From Pseudomonas mendocina (lineage in GTDB: Bacteria; Pseudomonadota; Gammaproteobacteria; Pseudomonadales; Pseudomonadaceae), in the NCBI RefSeq assembly GCF_003008615.1, contig NZ_CP027657.1, positions 4,836,001-4,900,000 of the forward strand: 64,000 nucleotides of DNA, written 5' to 3'. The notes below the pieces were generated by a model, which did not search any database, was not told the DNA's origin, and saw nothing but the letters and a program-made list of their open reading frames with translations. Below are positions 32,570 through 43,759 of the stretch, piece by piece (the first letter of the stretch is position 1; each line of letters begins with the position of its first letter). The position numbers and the translations under genes were made by a program.

Positions 32570-33916
32570 TCAGCGGCGTACCTGCTTCAGCGTTTCCGCG
32601 ATCATGAATGCCAGCTCCAGGGACTGGTCGGCATTCATGCGTGGGTCGCAGTGCGTGTGATAGCGGTCGGAGAGGCCGTCCTCGGTGATCGGGCGCGAGC
32701 CGCCGATGCACTCGGTGACGTTCTGCCCGGTCATCTCGATATGAATACCGCCGGCATAGGTGCCTTCGGCCTGGTGCACGGCGAAGAACTGGCGAACTTC
32801 GCTGAGAATCTGCGCGAAGTCGCGGGTCTTGTAGCCGCTGGAGGCCTTGATGGTGTTGCCGTGCATCGGGTCGGAGCTCCACAGCACCTGTCGGCCTTCG
32901 CTCTGCACCTTGCGCAGCAGGCGCGGGAAGTGCGCCTCGACCTTGTCCGCGCCTATGCGCACGATCAGGTTCAGGCGGCCCGGATCATTGTCCGGGTTGA
33001 GCGTATCGATCAGGCGAATCAGCTCGTCCGGATCCATGCTCGGGCCGACCTTCACGCCGATGGGGTTCTCGATGCCGCGCATGAACTCGACGTGGGCGCC
33101 GTCCAACTGACGGGTACGGTCGCCGATCCACAGCATGTGCGCGGAGCAGTCGTACCAGCGGCCGGTAAGGCTGTCGCGGCGCACGAAGGCTTCTTCGTAG
33201 TTCAGCAGCAGTGCTTCATGGGCGGTGAAGAAGCTGGTTTCCCGCAACTGCGGCGCGCTGTCCATGCCCACGGCGCGCATGAAGGCCAGGGTTTCGTCGA
33301 TGCGCCCGGCGAGCTGGTGGTATTTCGCGGCCAGCGCCGAGTTGGCGATGAAATCCAGGTTCCACTGATGCACCTGATGCAGGTCGGCGAAACCGCCCTG
33401 GGCGAAGGCGCGCAGCAGGTTGAGGCTGGCGGTGGCCTGGTGATAGGCCTGCATCAGGCGCTCGGGGTCGGGCACGCGGCTGGCGGCGTCGAAGCCGATG
33501 CCGTTGACGATGTCGCCGCGATAGGCGGGCAGGGTGACGCCGTCGATGGTTTCTTCGCCAGAGGAGCGCGGCTTGGCGAACTGCCCGGCCATCCGCCCGA
33601 CTTTCACCACCGGGCAACCGGCGGCAAAGGTCATGACGATGGCCATTTGCAGCAGCACCTTGAAGGTGTCGCGGATTTTCGCGGCGGAAAACTCGGCGAA
33701 GCTTTCCGCGCAGTCGCCACCTTGCAGCAGGAAGGCGCGGCCCTGAGTGACCTCTGCGAACTGACGGCGCAGCTCGCGCGCCTCGCCGGCGAACACCAGC
33801 GGCGGGTAGCCTGCCAGTGTCTGCTCGACACGACTGAGGTGGGCGGCGTCAGGGTATTCAGGCTGCTGCTGGATGGGCTTGGCCCTCCAGCTATCGGGGC
33901 TCCAGGCGTGCGACAT
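32570..33916 (-). CDS. 3-deoxy-7-phosphoheptulonate (DAHP) synthase, class II
   Basis: 448 aa. First step of the shikimate pathway: PEP plus erythrose 4-phosphate. Class II landmarks: [71 protein letters not shown] and SDPMHGNT. Metal and PEP ligands are intact. Plant/Mycobacterium-like class II enzymes are normal in Pseudomonas alongside class I isozymes. Monocistronic. Confidence 0.97.
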   Translation of the reverse strand: MSHAWSPDSWRAKPIQQQPEYPDAAHLSRVEQTLAGYPPLVFAGEARELRRQFAEVTQGRAFLLQGGDCAESFAEFSAAKIRDTFKVLLQMAIVMTFAAGCPVVKVGRMAGQFAKPRSSGEETIDGVTLPAYRGDIVNGIGFDAASRVPDPERLMQAYHQATASLNLLRAFAQGGFADLHQVHQWNLDFIANSALAAKYHQLAGRIDETLAFMRAVGMDSAPQLRETSFFTAHEALLLNYEEAFVRRDSLTGRWYDCSAHMLWIGDRTRQLDGAHVEFMRGIENPIGVKVGPSMDPDELIRLIDTLNPDNDPGRLNLIVRIGADKVEAHFPRLLRKVQSEGRQVLWSSDPMHGNTIKASSGYKTRDFAQILSEVRQFFAVHQAEGTYAGGIHIEMTGQNVTECIGGSRPITEDGLSDRYHTHCDPRMNADQSLELAFMIAETLKQVRR

Positions 33917-34003
33917 GCGGTGTCTCTAGCGGTTGTTCAGGCGGAGGCGCATGGTAACCGATAAGCCCTGAGGCTCGTACGGGTATCGCAGCGCCTCGGC
34001 TTA

Positions 34004-34167
34004 CTAGCAGGTCGCTGAAAAACTACCTGCGTTGGCAATACTGCGTTAAAAACGGCCTCGCGTGCGAGCCCAGTCAAAATGCTCATTTACCACCCGTAAA
34101 CTGCGCTTTTTCGGCCGTTTTTGCCTTGTCTTGCCTGCCTCGCCTACGTTTTTCAACGGCCTGCTAG
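34004..34167. mobile_element. MITE-like element, 164 bp, with 20-bp terminal inverted repeats
   Basis: Left end CTAGCAGGTCGCTGAAAAAC and the reverse complement of the right end, CTAGCAGGCCGTTGAAAAAC, differ at two positions. A nested perfect inverted repeat AAAAACGGCC (34048-34057)/GGCCGTTTTT (34113-34122) lets the element fold. No coding capacity. Its right end supplies the stop codon of the deacylase gene. Confidence 0.65.
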
Positions 34168-35960
34168 GCAGGAGCTGGATTGAAATCGCGCATCGGTGCT
34201 TGCTCTTGTCGAGGCAGCACGTCGCGAGCAGGCAGGAAGCGCCCGTAACCCTGCACCTTGCCCAGATCTTCCGGATATTCCAGGCCTCGACGATAGGCGA
34301 TGCGCCCATTGATCAGGGTCAGTTCGACCGCCGCATCGTTGCGTTTGACCACCCGCACCAGGCCGAGCACCTCCATCGGCGCTTCATGCAGTTCGTCCAG
34401 CGTGTCGTCCAGACCGGCGGGGTCGATCAGCACCAGATCGGCGCGATCCCCGACTCGCAGGTAGCCGGCATCGACACCGATGAAGTCTGCCAGCTCGCCG
34501 CTGCAACGGCGTACGGCCTGGCCCAGTTCCATGAAGGATTCGCCGGCCAGGTCGGCGTCCCGCACGTACTTGAGAAAGCGTAGCGGGAAGTTGTACTGGG
34601 CGATGGAGCGCAGGTGTGCGCCGGAGTCGGCGAAGCCGGGGTGCGTCCAGGGGCTGGACAGCAGTTTGCGCATGATCGCTTCGCGCTGATTGCCGTAACA
34701 GGTCGTCCATTTCAGCGACTCGCGGTATTGGCAGGCCAGTTCGAAGTAGGCATCAACCGCGTCCAGGCCGCGGGTCTGACCCAGTTGCTTGAAGTTCTTG
34801 CCGACCAGGCTGACATCCGGGCATTCGGTTACCCAGCAGTCGGAGAAGTCACGGTGCCACAGGCCCTTGGTCAGCACCGCCTTGACCTGCTTCTTGAACA
34901 GGGCGCGGAACTCGGGTTCCTTGACCTTGGCGTAGAGCTCGTCCGGATCCTTGATGTTGCGCAGCATCTCGCCGGCACCGAACTCCTCGAAAGCGTTCAC
35001 GTTGAGCCCTTCCAGGCGCAAGGTGAAGGGCGCTGGCAAGGTCTGCCAGCGGAAATGGCCGCGCAGCACCTTGTTCGCCAGCCAGCCGGAGAGACGGGTG
35101 AAGCGATGCAGCAGCGGCTGCGACTTGAGATCCAGCGCCGTGAGCATGGTGCATTTGAGCGGTTTCCTGAACCAGCCGTGCGCCTGCCAGAGGAAGGCGA
35201 ACACGTTGACCTTGGTCACCGCGTTGGGCGCGCCCTGCAACACGGCGCCGCGACGGCGGAGCACGGCGAACAGGCGCGAGAACTCTTTCCAGCTGGCGAA
35301 GGTCGATGGCAGCGGACTGGACCAAGCGCGGTCGCCATCCATCTTGTCTAGTCGAGTGGTCATCACCGACAGGCCGATACAGCCGGCATCCAGCGCCTCC
35401 TCGAGCAACTGCTGCATGCGCGCGAGTTCGGCTTCGCTTGGCTTTACCCGGCTGGTGGCGCGCTCCAGGCCCATCACCGCCACGCGCAGTTCGGAATGGC
35501 CAAGGAAGGAGTTGACGTTCGGGCCCAGCGGCAACTGGTCGTAGAAGGCCCGATAGCCGGCGGCGTCCCGCCAGGTTTTCTTTTCTTGCAGGATCGGCAA
35601 CACGTACTCGCGCGGCACCGCTTCGACGCGGGTGAACAGGTCGGAGCAGTCCTCGGCATCGGCCAGCACCATGCTGATCGAGCAGGAACCGATGGTCACG
35701 CTGGTGACGCCGTGGCGTACCGACTCTTTCAGTGCGGGGGCGGCGATCACTTCGGCGTCGTAGTGCGAGTGAATTTCCAGAAAACCGGGAGTGACCCATT
35801 TGCCGTGGGCATCGATCACGTGCGGGCAGTCGCGCTCATCCAGCGGGCTGAGGCTGAGCACATCGACCTTGCCGTTCTTGATGCCGATATGGCGCACCGC
35901 GCCGGGGGCGCCGGTACCGTCGAAGTACAGGCCGTTGTTGATGATGATGTCGTAGCTCAT
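34164..35960 (-). CDS. N-acyl-D-amino-acid deacylase family amidohydrolase
   Basis: 598 aa. Metal-dependent amidohydrolase fold: N-terminal beta-sandwich start YDIIINNGLYFDGTGAPG, metal motif HSHYDAEV, the SDSGAH-like FADSGAHLRSIAQYNFPLRF near residue 455, and C-terminal VGDRADLVLIDP. Expected to hydrolyse N-acylated D-amino acids or a related cyclic amide. The frame ends PAPA-stop with the TAG lying in the terminal repeat of the adjacent MITE-like element, so the native C-terminus may have been slightly different. Last gene of a five-gene operon, overlapping the TSUP gene by ATGA. Confidence 0.88.
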   Translation of the reverse strand: MSYDIIINNGLYFDGTGAPGAVRHIGIKNGKVDVLSLSPLDERDCPHVIDAHGKWVTPGFLEIHSHYDAEVIAAPALKESVRHGVTSVTIGSCSISMVLADAEDCSDLFTRVEAVPREYVLPILQEKKTWRDAAGYRAFYDQLPLGPNVNSFLGHSELRVAVMGLERATSRVKPSEAELARMQQLLEEALDAGCIGLSVMTTRLDKMDGDRAWSSPLPSTFASWKEFSRLFAVLRRRGAVLQGAPNAVTKVNVFAFLWQAHGWFRKPLKCTMLTALDLKSQPLLHRFTRLSGWLANKVLRGHFRWQTLPAPFTLRLEGLNVNAFEEFGAGEMLRNIKDPDELYAKVKEPEFRALFKKQVKAVLTKGLWHRDFSDCWVTECPDVSLVGKNFKQLGQTRGLDAVDAYFELACQYRESLKWTTCYGNQREAIMRKLLSSPWTHPGFADSGAHLRSIAQYNFPLRFLKYVRDADLAGESFMELGQAVRRCSGELADFIGVDAGYLRVGDRADLVLIDPAGLDDTLDELHEAPMEVLGLVRVVKRNDAAVELTLINGRIAYRRGLEYPEDLGKVQGYGRFLPARDVLPRQEQAPMRDFNPAPA

Positions 35961-36697
35961 GGCAATCTCCAGGGCGCCAGCAGCAGGATGCCGGTGACCA
36001 GCAGCAGGATGTAGATGGCAATGCGGAAATGGCGCTCGTCAACGCGCCGGTGCAGGCGTTCGCCCAGCCATACGCCGAGCAACAGGAGCGGGGCGTAGGT
36101 AAGCACCTGCGGCAGTGCAGGCAGCAAGCGACCATCGAGCAGAAAGGCGAGGGTGAGCAGGCTGTTGAGGGTGAACCAGACGGTTACCAGAGTGGCGCGT
36201 AGCCGTGCCTTGTCCAGGTGAGTGCCGGCCAGGCCATAGACCAGCAGCGGGCCGCCCGAGGCGAACAGGCCATGACTGAGTCCTGCGGCCAGGGTAATGC
36301 CGCGGGTCAGCCAGGCTGGGCGAGCCGGCAGCGTATGGGCCTGGCGCAGGCGCCACAGCTCGCGGCCGGCAAACCAGACGATCAGCGCACCGAAGCCGAC
36401 CTTCAGTGCCTGGGTGTCCAGATAAGGCAGCAGCCAATAACCGAGCAAGGTACCGATGACCATGCCGGGCAGCAGGGTGCCGAGCAGCAGGCGGCGGTCG
36501 ATCAGCTGCCAGTGGCGGCGCACCAGATAGCCGGTCATGCAGATGTTCAGCGGCACCAGAATCGGCAGCAACTGTTCGATGGGTAGCAGCAGGGCGCCGA
36601 GTGATAGGGCGATGACCACGCTGCCGAAACCGGTGATGGCCTCAAGGGTGTAGGCCAACAGGATAAAGGCGCCGAGCGCATAGGGAGCCAGTGCCAT
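35957..36697 (-). CDS. TSUP-family (TauE/SafE) membrane transporter
   Basis: 246 aa from ATG 36697, which shares its A with the TGA of the SDR gene (TGATG coupling). About eight membrane helices, with the TSUP motifs TGFGSVVIALSLGALLLPI and GLFASGGPLLVYGLAG in the two halves. Substrate unknown, probably an anionic product or precursor of the operon's pathway. Confidence 0.9.
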   Translation of the reverse strand: MALAPYALGAFILLAYTLEAITGFGSVVIALSLGALLLPIEQLLPILVPLNICMTGYLVRRHWQLIDRRLLLGTLLPGMVIGTLLGYWLLPYLDTQALKVGFGALIVWFAGRELWRLRQAHTLPARPAWLTRGITLAAGLSHGLFASGGPLLVYGLAGTHLDKARLRATLVTVWFTLNSLLTLAFLLDGRLLPALPQVLTYAPLLLLGVWLGERLHRRVDERHFRIAIYILLLVTGILLLAPWRLP

Positions 36698-37479
36698 CAG
36701 CTCATCTCCCCGGCGAAGCGCTGGCTCATCTTGCGGTAATACAGGCCAGGTGCCAGGCGCCAGAGCAGACTGGCCAGCCAACTACCACGATCCGGAAACA
36801 GGCGCTCGTGGCGACGATCGAGTGCATCGAGGATCAGGCGCGCCATCCAGTCGGCGCCACGTATCTTGCCGATGGTCGAGCGTGCATGGCCTGCTGGTTG
36901 GCCGTCGCCACCCAGTGCGTTGCGGTCGATGGAGGTGTCGAGAAAGCTCGGATAGACCATCAGCAGGCCAATGCCATCACGGCTGATTTCCGCCCGCAGC
37001 ACTTCGAAGGCTTGTCCCAGGGCGCTCTTCGCCGCGCAGTAACCGGCGCGGCCGAGCAGCGGCATCCAGCCAGCCATGGAGCCGATGGCAACGACCTGGC
37101 CGCGGCTCGCGCGCAGCAGTGGCAGGGCTGCCAGGGTCAGTTCCAGCGGTGCGTGGTAATCCACCGCCATGACCTTGCGAAAGACCGCCGGGGCGGTCGT
37201 TACGGTCGGTGAACGATGGGTGATGCCGGCGTTGTTGATCAGCAGGTCGAGGCGTCCGAAACGCGTCTTGCAGGCCTCGACAAGCCGTCTGTGCAGGTCG
37301 GCATCGGTGATATCGCCAGCTACGCCATGGATGCGGGTCTCACCCAGTTCGGCAAGGCGCGCAGCCAGGCCATCGGCGTCGATATCGGTGAGCAGCAGCG
37401 CGTCGCCACGGGCATGGCAGGCGCGTGCCAGTTGCCAGCCGAGGCCGCTGGCGGCCCCGGTGATCAGGGTGACGCGCAT
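36697..37479 (-). CDS. Short-chain dehydrogenase/reductase (SDR)
   Basis: 260 aa. Cofactor motif TGAASGLG (residues 6-13; acidic DID after beta-2 suggests NAD preference), NNAG, active-site Ser in IGSMAG and YCAAK. A C-terminal extension of about 40 residues (LLWRLAPGLYYRKMSQRF) suggests membrane association, as in some SDRs acting on lipids. Coupled to its neighbours by TGATG overlaps. Confidence 0.94.
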   Translation of the reverse strand: MRVTLITGAASGLGWQLARACHARGDALLLTDIDADGLAARLAELGETRIHGVAGDITDADLHRRLVEACKTRFGRLDLLINNAGITHRSPTVTTAPAVFRKVMAVDYHAPLELTLAALPLLRASRGQVVAIGSMAGWMPLLGRAGYCAAKSALGQAFEVLRAEISRDGIGLLMVYPSFLDTSIDRNALGGDGQPAGHARSTIGKIRGADWMARLILDALDRRHERLFPDRGSWLASLLWRLAPGLYYRKMSQRFAGEMS

Positions 37480-38411
37480 CAGGATTCTCCCAGCGCAGCC
37501 GCGACGGCTGGTGGCGGTTCGGGGACAGGTGGCCGGCGTGACCAGAACCAGGCCAGGCTGAGGCCCGACACCAGGTGCCAGCAGCCCCAGAACGCGGCGA
37601 TCAGCAGCATGCCGCCGGCCTGGGGGAAGAAGGTGAAGATGATCACCAGCCCCAGTGCCGAGTTCTGGATGCCGGTTTCCAGTGTCACTGCGCGCTGATC
37701 GGCGTCACTCAGACCGGCCAACCGCGCGCTGCCGTAGCCGATCAACAGCGCCAGCAGGTTGTGTCCGACCACCAGCCAGAAGAACAGGTGGAAGTGGCTG
37801 ACGAACTGATCCAGGTTAAGGCTGAAAGCCAGGGCGACGAACCCCAGCATCACGCTCAGGCTGAGCATGCGCAGGGGTTTTTCAATGCGCATGGCCAGCA
37901 TCGGAAAGCGCCTGCCGATGGCCATGCCGGCGATCAACGGCACGCCAAGCACCAGTACCACCAACAGCAGCAGGCCCAGTGGGTCGATATCGATTTCGGT
38001 CAGCAGTGGGCGGGTGTAGGGGTTCAGCCAGGCATAGACGGCGAAGTTGAGCGGTGTCAGGACGCTGGCAGCGAGGCTGGAAACGGCGGTCATGCTGACC
38101 GAGACGGCGACGTTGCCGCGGGCCATCCAGGTCATGATGTTGGAGAAGCTGCCGCCTGGGCAGGCAGCGACCAGGATCATGCCCAGCGCCAGTTCCGGCG
38201 GGATGCGCAGCAGCCAGCAGGCCAGGCAGGTCAGGGCCGGGAGCAACAGGAACTGCGCGAGCATGCCGATCACCGGTGCCTTGGGCGAGCGGACGATGCG
38301 GCGGAAATCCTCGGCGCGCAAATCCAGGGAAACACCGAACATCATCAGGGCGACGATGAGGTTGATCAGTACCAGGCTGCTGGGATCGAACGCAATCTTT
38401 ATCGGTTCCAT
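37479..38411 (-). CDS. Bile acid:sodium symporter (BASS) family transporter
   Basis: 310 aa, nine to ten membrane helices. BASS/ACR3-like region: MMFGVSLDLRAEDFRRIV, LACCPGGSFSN-type motif seen as VAACPGGSFSNIMTWMARGN, and the second crossing helix VTLETGIQNSALGLVI. Probably imports an organic anion (bile-acid, keto-acid or steroid-like) with Na+. Its start lies 3 bp after the FMO stop. Confidence 0.92.
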   Translation of the reverse strand: MEPIKIAFDPSSLVLINLIVALMMFGVSLDLRAEDFRRIVRSPKAPVIGMLAQFLLLPALTCLACWLLRIPPELALGMILVAACPGGSFSNIMTWMARGNVAVSVSMTAVSSLAASVLTPLNFAVYAWLNPYTRPLLTEIDIDPLGLLLLVVLVLGVPLIAGMAIGRRFPMLAMRIEKPLRMLSLSVMLGFVALAFSLNLDQFVSHFHLFFWLVVGHNLLALLIGYGSARLAGLSDADQRAVTLETGIQNSALGLVIIFTFFPQAGGMLLIAAFWGCWHLVSGLSLAWFWSRRPPVPEPPPAVAAALGES

Positions 38412-38413
38412 GC

Positions 38414-39742
38414 TCAGGCCTCCTGGGTGGCTGGTATGCCACCTTCGGCCAGCTCGCGGCGCAGCGCCGTAGTATGGCTGGCAATGCGTTTACGGTAGCT
38501 GTCCTTGTGCACGTAGTAGGCCATGCGCTCCAGCTCCAGGTACTGGTAGCCACCGTCCAGGCGTTGGCCCGCCTGCTCTCGGATGGTTTGACGCAACGCC
38601 AGTGCAGCCGAGCTGCCAGCCTGTAATTGGCGGATATACAGGGCCACCAGCTCGGCCTGCTCGTCACGGCCCTGCCAGCCCAGGCCGGAGGCCTCGACCA
38701 TGCCGAGCATGAACAGGTCGTCGTGCTCGGGATGAAAGACGTTGAGGTACAGTCGCGGCGCGCCGGCGTCCTCTGGCCAGTTCAGCTCGCTGCGCGCGAT
38801 GAAGGGATAGTCGAGCTTGTAGCCGGTGGCCATCAGAATCAGGTCGTAGTCCGCCTGTTCGCCATTGGTGAAGGTCACGCGTTGGCCGTTCACCGCTGTG
38901 ATATCGCCACGGGGTCGGATATCGCCATGGCCGATGTGGTGCAGCACCAGCGAGTTCATCACCGGGTGTGATTCGTACAAACGGTAGTCTGGATTCGGTA
39001 GGCCGTATTGCGAGGGTTTGCCGACCAGGGCGCGCACCAGCAGGCCGTCGACCCACTGTTTGAGGCGGCGCGGCAGCTTGATCGCAGCGCCGAAGGTGTC
39101 GGTAGGCCTGCCAAGTATGAACTTGGGCAGGAAGTGATAGCCGCGGCGCACCGAGAGATCCACCGACGCGGCGCGATGCACGGCGTCCACTGCGATATCG
39201 CAGGCCGAGTTGCCGCAGCCGACCACCAGCACCCGCTTGTCGGTAAACAGGTCGGCGCTCTTGTAGGCACTGGCGTGCAGCAACTCGCCGGCGAAGTCGC
39301 CGGGCAACTGGGGCAGGTTGGGTGTATGCAGCGTGCCATTGGCGATCAGCACACCGTCGAAACGCCATTCGCGCTGCTCGCCATTGCGTTCGCTGATCAG
39401 CTTCCAGCCCTGATCCAGGCGCTGCAGCTGCACCACGCGGGTATCGAACTGATAGTGGTCGTAAAGGCGAAACTGCCTGGCGTAGTCGCGAAAGTAGCGG
39501 CGCATTTCGCTGTGATGCGGGTAGGGCGCCACTTCGGCGCGCATGGGAAACTCGCTGAACTCGGTGGTGAGCTTGGAGGAGATCAGGTGCGCCGACTGGT
39601 ACATGGTGCTGTGCGGGTTATCGATGTCCCACAAGCCGCCGACATCGCTGTGCAGCTCGAAACCGACGAAGCCGATCCCCTGTTTCTTCAATTGCCGGGC
39701 TGTGCACAGGCCCATGGGGCCGGCACCTATGATGGCGTACAT
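38414..39742 (-). CDS. Flavin-containing monooxygenase (class B, FMO/BVMO-like)
   Basis: 442 aa from ATG 39742 (MYAIIGAGPMG), with AACGAGG upstream; the ORF extends further 5' without support. FAD site GAGPMG, NADPH site GCGNSA and the Baeyer-Villiger/N-hydroxylase-type fingerprint FAGELLHASAY (FxGxxxHxxxY) near residue 150 are intact; ATGYKLDYPF is the FMO C-terminal motif. Oxygenates a carbonyl, N or S centre of a small substrate. First gene of the operon. Confidence 0.92.
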   Translation of the reverse strand: MYAIIGAGPMGLCTARQLKKQGIGFVGFELHSDVGGLWDIDNPHSTMYQSAHLISSKLTTEFSEFPMRAEVAPYPHHSEMRRYFRDYARQFRLYDHYQFDTRVVQLQRLDQGWKLISERNGEQREWRFDGVLIANGTLHTPNLPQLPGDFAGELLHASAYKSADLFTDKRVLVVGCGNSACDIAVDAVHRAASVDLSVRRGYHFLPKFILGRPTDTFGAAIKLPRRLKQWVDGLLVRALVGKPSQYGLPNPDYRLYESHPVMNSLVLHHIGHGDIRPRGDITAVNGQRVTFTNGEQADYDLILMATGYKLDYPFIARSELNWPEDAGAPRLYLNVFHPEHDDLFMLGMVEASGLGWQGRDEQAELVALYIRQLQAGSSAALALRQTIREQAGQRLDGGYQYLELERMAYYVHKDSYRKRIASHTTALRRELAEGGIPATQEA

Positions 39743-39878
39743 GACGAACCTCGTTATTGTTATGAGTAGCAGCGCAAGTGTCGGAATTATTGCGTGACCC
39801 GGGGCGGCTGCTTCAATGACAATCGGCGCCTTTAGCCCGCCACTTCTGGTACGGGATGTCACTGTTGAGGAGGGATCG

Positions 39879-40658
39879 ATGCCAGGGTTGCCGCCAGACG
39901 ACGAGATGCAGAAGCTGGATGAGGTGCTGCTGGCCGAGGTGCGCGATGCCTTCGGCGTGATCCGCGTGGTGCAGATCGGCGCCTACCGTTTCCTCGAGTT
40001 CGGTGATGCCATCGAACAGAGCTGCGTGTTTCAGGGGGATCCGAGCTGGCTCGAGTACGACTACACCCGGGCCATGCTGCTTGGTGCGCTGTGTCACGAT
40101 GCGCCGGAAACTGCGCTGTTTCTCGGCCTCGGCGCTGGCAACCTGACCCAGGCCTGCCTGAAGTTCCTGCCACTCGAGGATGTCGAGGCCATCGAACTGC
40201 GTCCGGACGTCCCGCGCCTGGCCATGGAGTTTCTCGGCCTGGATGACGACCCGCGGCTGACCATTCGTATCGGTGATGCCGTCGAGTTGCTGGAAAGTGC
40301 GGAAACTGCCGACCTGATCTTCCTCGACCTCTACACCGATCAAGGCCCCGGTGTCGGTCACCTGGCCTGGCGCTTTCTCGAACGCTGCCGGGAAAAACTC
40401 AACCCCGGCGGTTGGCTGATCATCAACCAGTGGGCCGGCAATGACGGCAAGCCGCTTGGCGCGGCGTTACTGCGCGGGCTCTACCATCGCCACTATTGGG
40501 AATGCCCGGTGAAGGAGGGCAACGTGGTGCTGTTGATTCCGGCGGAGCTTGATCAAGGCCTCGATCTTGGGCGGCTGCAGGCCCGTGCGGGCGAGCTTGC
40601 GCCCCGGTTGGGCTACTCACTGCAATCGCTGATTGCCGCCTTGCGCCCGGCGACCTGA
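39879..40658 (+). CDS. Spermidine-synthase-like / SAM-dependent methyltransferase-fold protein
   Basis: 259 aa from ATG 39879, preceded by GAGGAGGGA. Rossmann motif LFLGLGAGNLTQACLKFLP, acidic end of beta-2 (AIELRPDV), and DLIFLDLYTDQGPG in the place of the spermidine synthase catalytic Asp region. Polyamine-synthase-like proteins of this length without membrane domains are common in Pseudomonas; whether it makes polyamines is uncertain. Divergent from the FMO operon. Confidence 0.85.
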   Translation: MPGLPPDDEMQKLDEVLLAEVRDAFGVIRVVQIGAYRFLEFGDAIEQSCVFQGDPSWLEYDYTRAMLLGALCHDAPETALFLGLGAGNLTQACLKFLPLEDVEAIELRPDVPRLAMEFLGLDDDPRLTIRIGDAVELLESAETADLIFLDLYTDQGPGVGHLAWRFLERCREKLNPGGWLIINQWAGNDGKPLGAALLRGLYHRHYWECPVKEGNVVLLIPAELDQGLDLGRLQARAGELAPRLGYSLQSLIAALRPAT

Positions 40659-40816
40659 TGCGTCGCTCGGCGTAAAAACTGCGAAAAGCCGTCTGGAAGC
40701 GCCATCGAGTGCAGTGCAGGGATGTGCGCAGCATAAAAAACAGCACCTTGGTCAGGAATTTCCGGTATGATACGCGCCGGCCAATTCTCTGGCCACGTTC
40801 AGGTAGTGCAACTCGC

Positions 40817-40835
40817 CCGGGAAATTAACTCCCGG
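40817..40835 (+). promoter_or_regulatory. Leader hairpin upstream of the DEAD-box helicase gene
   Basis: CCGGGA-N7-TCCCGG within a roughly 220-bp region between a possible -10 (TATGAT near 40767) and the start codon. Long structured 5' UTRs are common for cold-shock RNA helicase genes; function here is not shown. Confidence 0.35.
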
Positions 40836-40988
40836 CAGCCAGTCCCCAGCGGACTATCCTTGACGATTCACTTTCATCACGTTTTCGCAAATCCCCGCCG
40901 ACCAGGCTGCCAGGGTGACCCAAAAGGTCTTACACGGCATGCGCAGCTTTGGAACATGGGTCTTTGCGGATGCACTTGAGGCAGACCC

Positions 40989-42680
<1,692 letters not shown>

Positions 42681-42746
42681 TAGGCCAAGAGCGCTGCCTG
42701 ATCGAGCATCAGGCGGCGCGCTGACTTGACTTATCTGTCGTCCAAA

Positions 42747-42782
42747 AGAAAACCCTCGGAGATCGCTCTACGAGGGTTTTTT
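42747..42782 (+). terminator. Intrinsic terminator after deaD
   Basis: AAAACCCTCG (42749-42758)/CGAGGGTTTT (42771-42780) and a T-run; the A-run on the other side lets it also serve the convergent lipoprotein gene. Confidence 0.88.
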
Positions 42783-42821
42783 GTTTACTGGCCTATGCAG
42801 TGGCTGGCACTGCCGGCTTGC

Positions 42822-43118
42822 TTACTGGCCGTCAACCTTGTCTTTGGCTTCTTCGCCTGCGTTTTCGATGGCGTCAGCGGCGTCACTGGCAGCATCTTCG
42901 ATCTTTTCGCCGGTGGTAGGCTCGGTGCCCATCACTTCGTCGGTTTTCTGTTCGATGGCATCGCCGGTTTCTTTGGCTGCATCGCCCAGGTTGTCCATGG
43001 CTTCGGAGACTGACTCCTTGGCCGACTCCATCTTGTCTTCCGGGGTTTTCTCGCAAGCGGCGAGACCCAGGGCAGTGGCAAGCAGCAGGGCGTAAGTCAG
43101 AGGTTTGTTCACGATCAT
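42822..43118 (-). CDS. Small lipoprotein, acidic/Ala-rich
   Basis: 98 aa from ATG 43118 (MIVNKPLTYALLLATALGLAAC), lipobox LAAC. The mature part is a charged helical chain (KESVSEAMDNLGDAAKETGDAIEQK...) like stress-related small lipoproteins; no specific family asserted. Its frame continues upstream to 43181 without support. Divergent from the thioesterase pair. Confidence 0.8.
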   Translation of the reverse strand: MIVNKPLTYALLLATALGLAACEKTPEDKMESAKESVSEAMDNLGDAAKETGDAIEQKTDEVMGTEPTTGEKIEDAASDAADAIENAGEEAKDKVDGQ

Positions 43119-43291
43119 CACTCCATGTGTGAGAGTTTTTAGGTGCCAGGGCAGACCCCGTGCGCACAACCCTTCGAACACGGCTCACGTGTTTTAGTTC
43201 CCTGAGTGCCCTGTCGACAGTAGCCCGGCGCGTGTGAGCGCTGGCGCAAGGCGTTATGATGCGCACCTTTTTCAGGTGGTGCAGGCGAGCG

Positions 43292-43759
43292 ATGGGCGAT
43301 CAGTCGATTCATGAACGGGCGCAGCGGTTTCTTGCCGCCCTGCGTCATTGTCAGGTGTTGGGCATGAGCGTGGAGGCGGCTGACGGCAAGGGCCTGACGC
43401 TGCGCTTGCCTTATGCAGCGCATATCGTCGGCAACCCGGATACCGGCGTCATCCATGGCGGCGCCATCACCACGTTGATGGATACCACCTGCGGGATTTC
43501 CACAGTCTGCGTGTTGCCGGAGTTCGAGATCTGCCCGACTCTCGACTTGCGTATCGACTACATGCACCCAGCCGAACCCGGCAAGGATGTATTCGGTTTC
43601 GCCGAGTGCTACCGGGTGACGCCCAATGTCATCTTCACCCGCGGCTACGCCTATCAGGACGACCCCGAGCAACCCATCGCCCACGTGGTTGGCGCCTTCA
43701 TGCGCATGGGCAAGGCCGTCAAGGGCAAGGGTGAGCTGACGCAAGGCGGTGCGGCATGA
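43292..43759 (+). CDS. PaaI-family thioesterase (hotdog fold)
   Basis: 155 aa from ATG 43292. The hotdog helix begins with GNPDTGVIHGGAITTLMDTTCG, where HGG and Asp in LMD form the PaaI active-site region. Acts on an acyl-CoA. Overlaps the next, related gene by ATGA; the pair looks like a tandem duplication that has diverged. Confidence 0.9.
   Translation: MGDQSIHERAQRFLAALRHCQVLGMSVEAADGKGLTLRLPYAAHIVGNPDTGVIHGGAITTLMDTTCGISTVCVLPEFEICPTLDLRIDYMHPAEPGKDVFGFAECYRVTPNVIFTRGYAYQDDPEQPIAHVVGAFMRMGKAVKGKGELTQGGAA

Noticed and set aside
32525..33964. 479-codon plus-strand ORF across the DAHP synthase gene
   Set aside because: Antisense shadow; all class II DAHP synthase motifs are on the other strand.
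40749..40772. TTGGTC and TATGAT as a deaD promoter
   Set aside because: Spacer is only 12 nt; only the -10-like element is mentioned.
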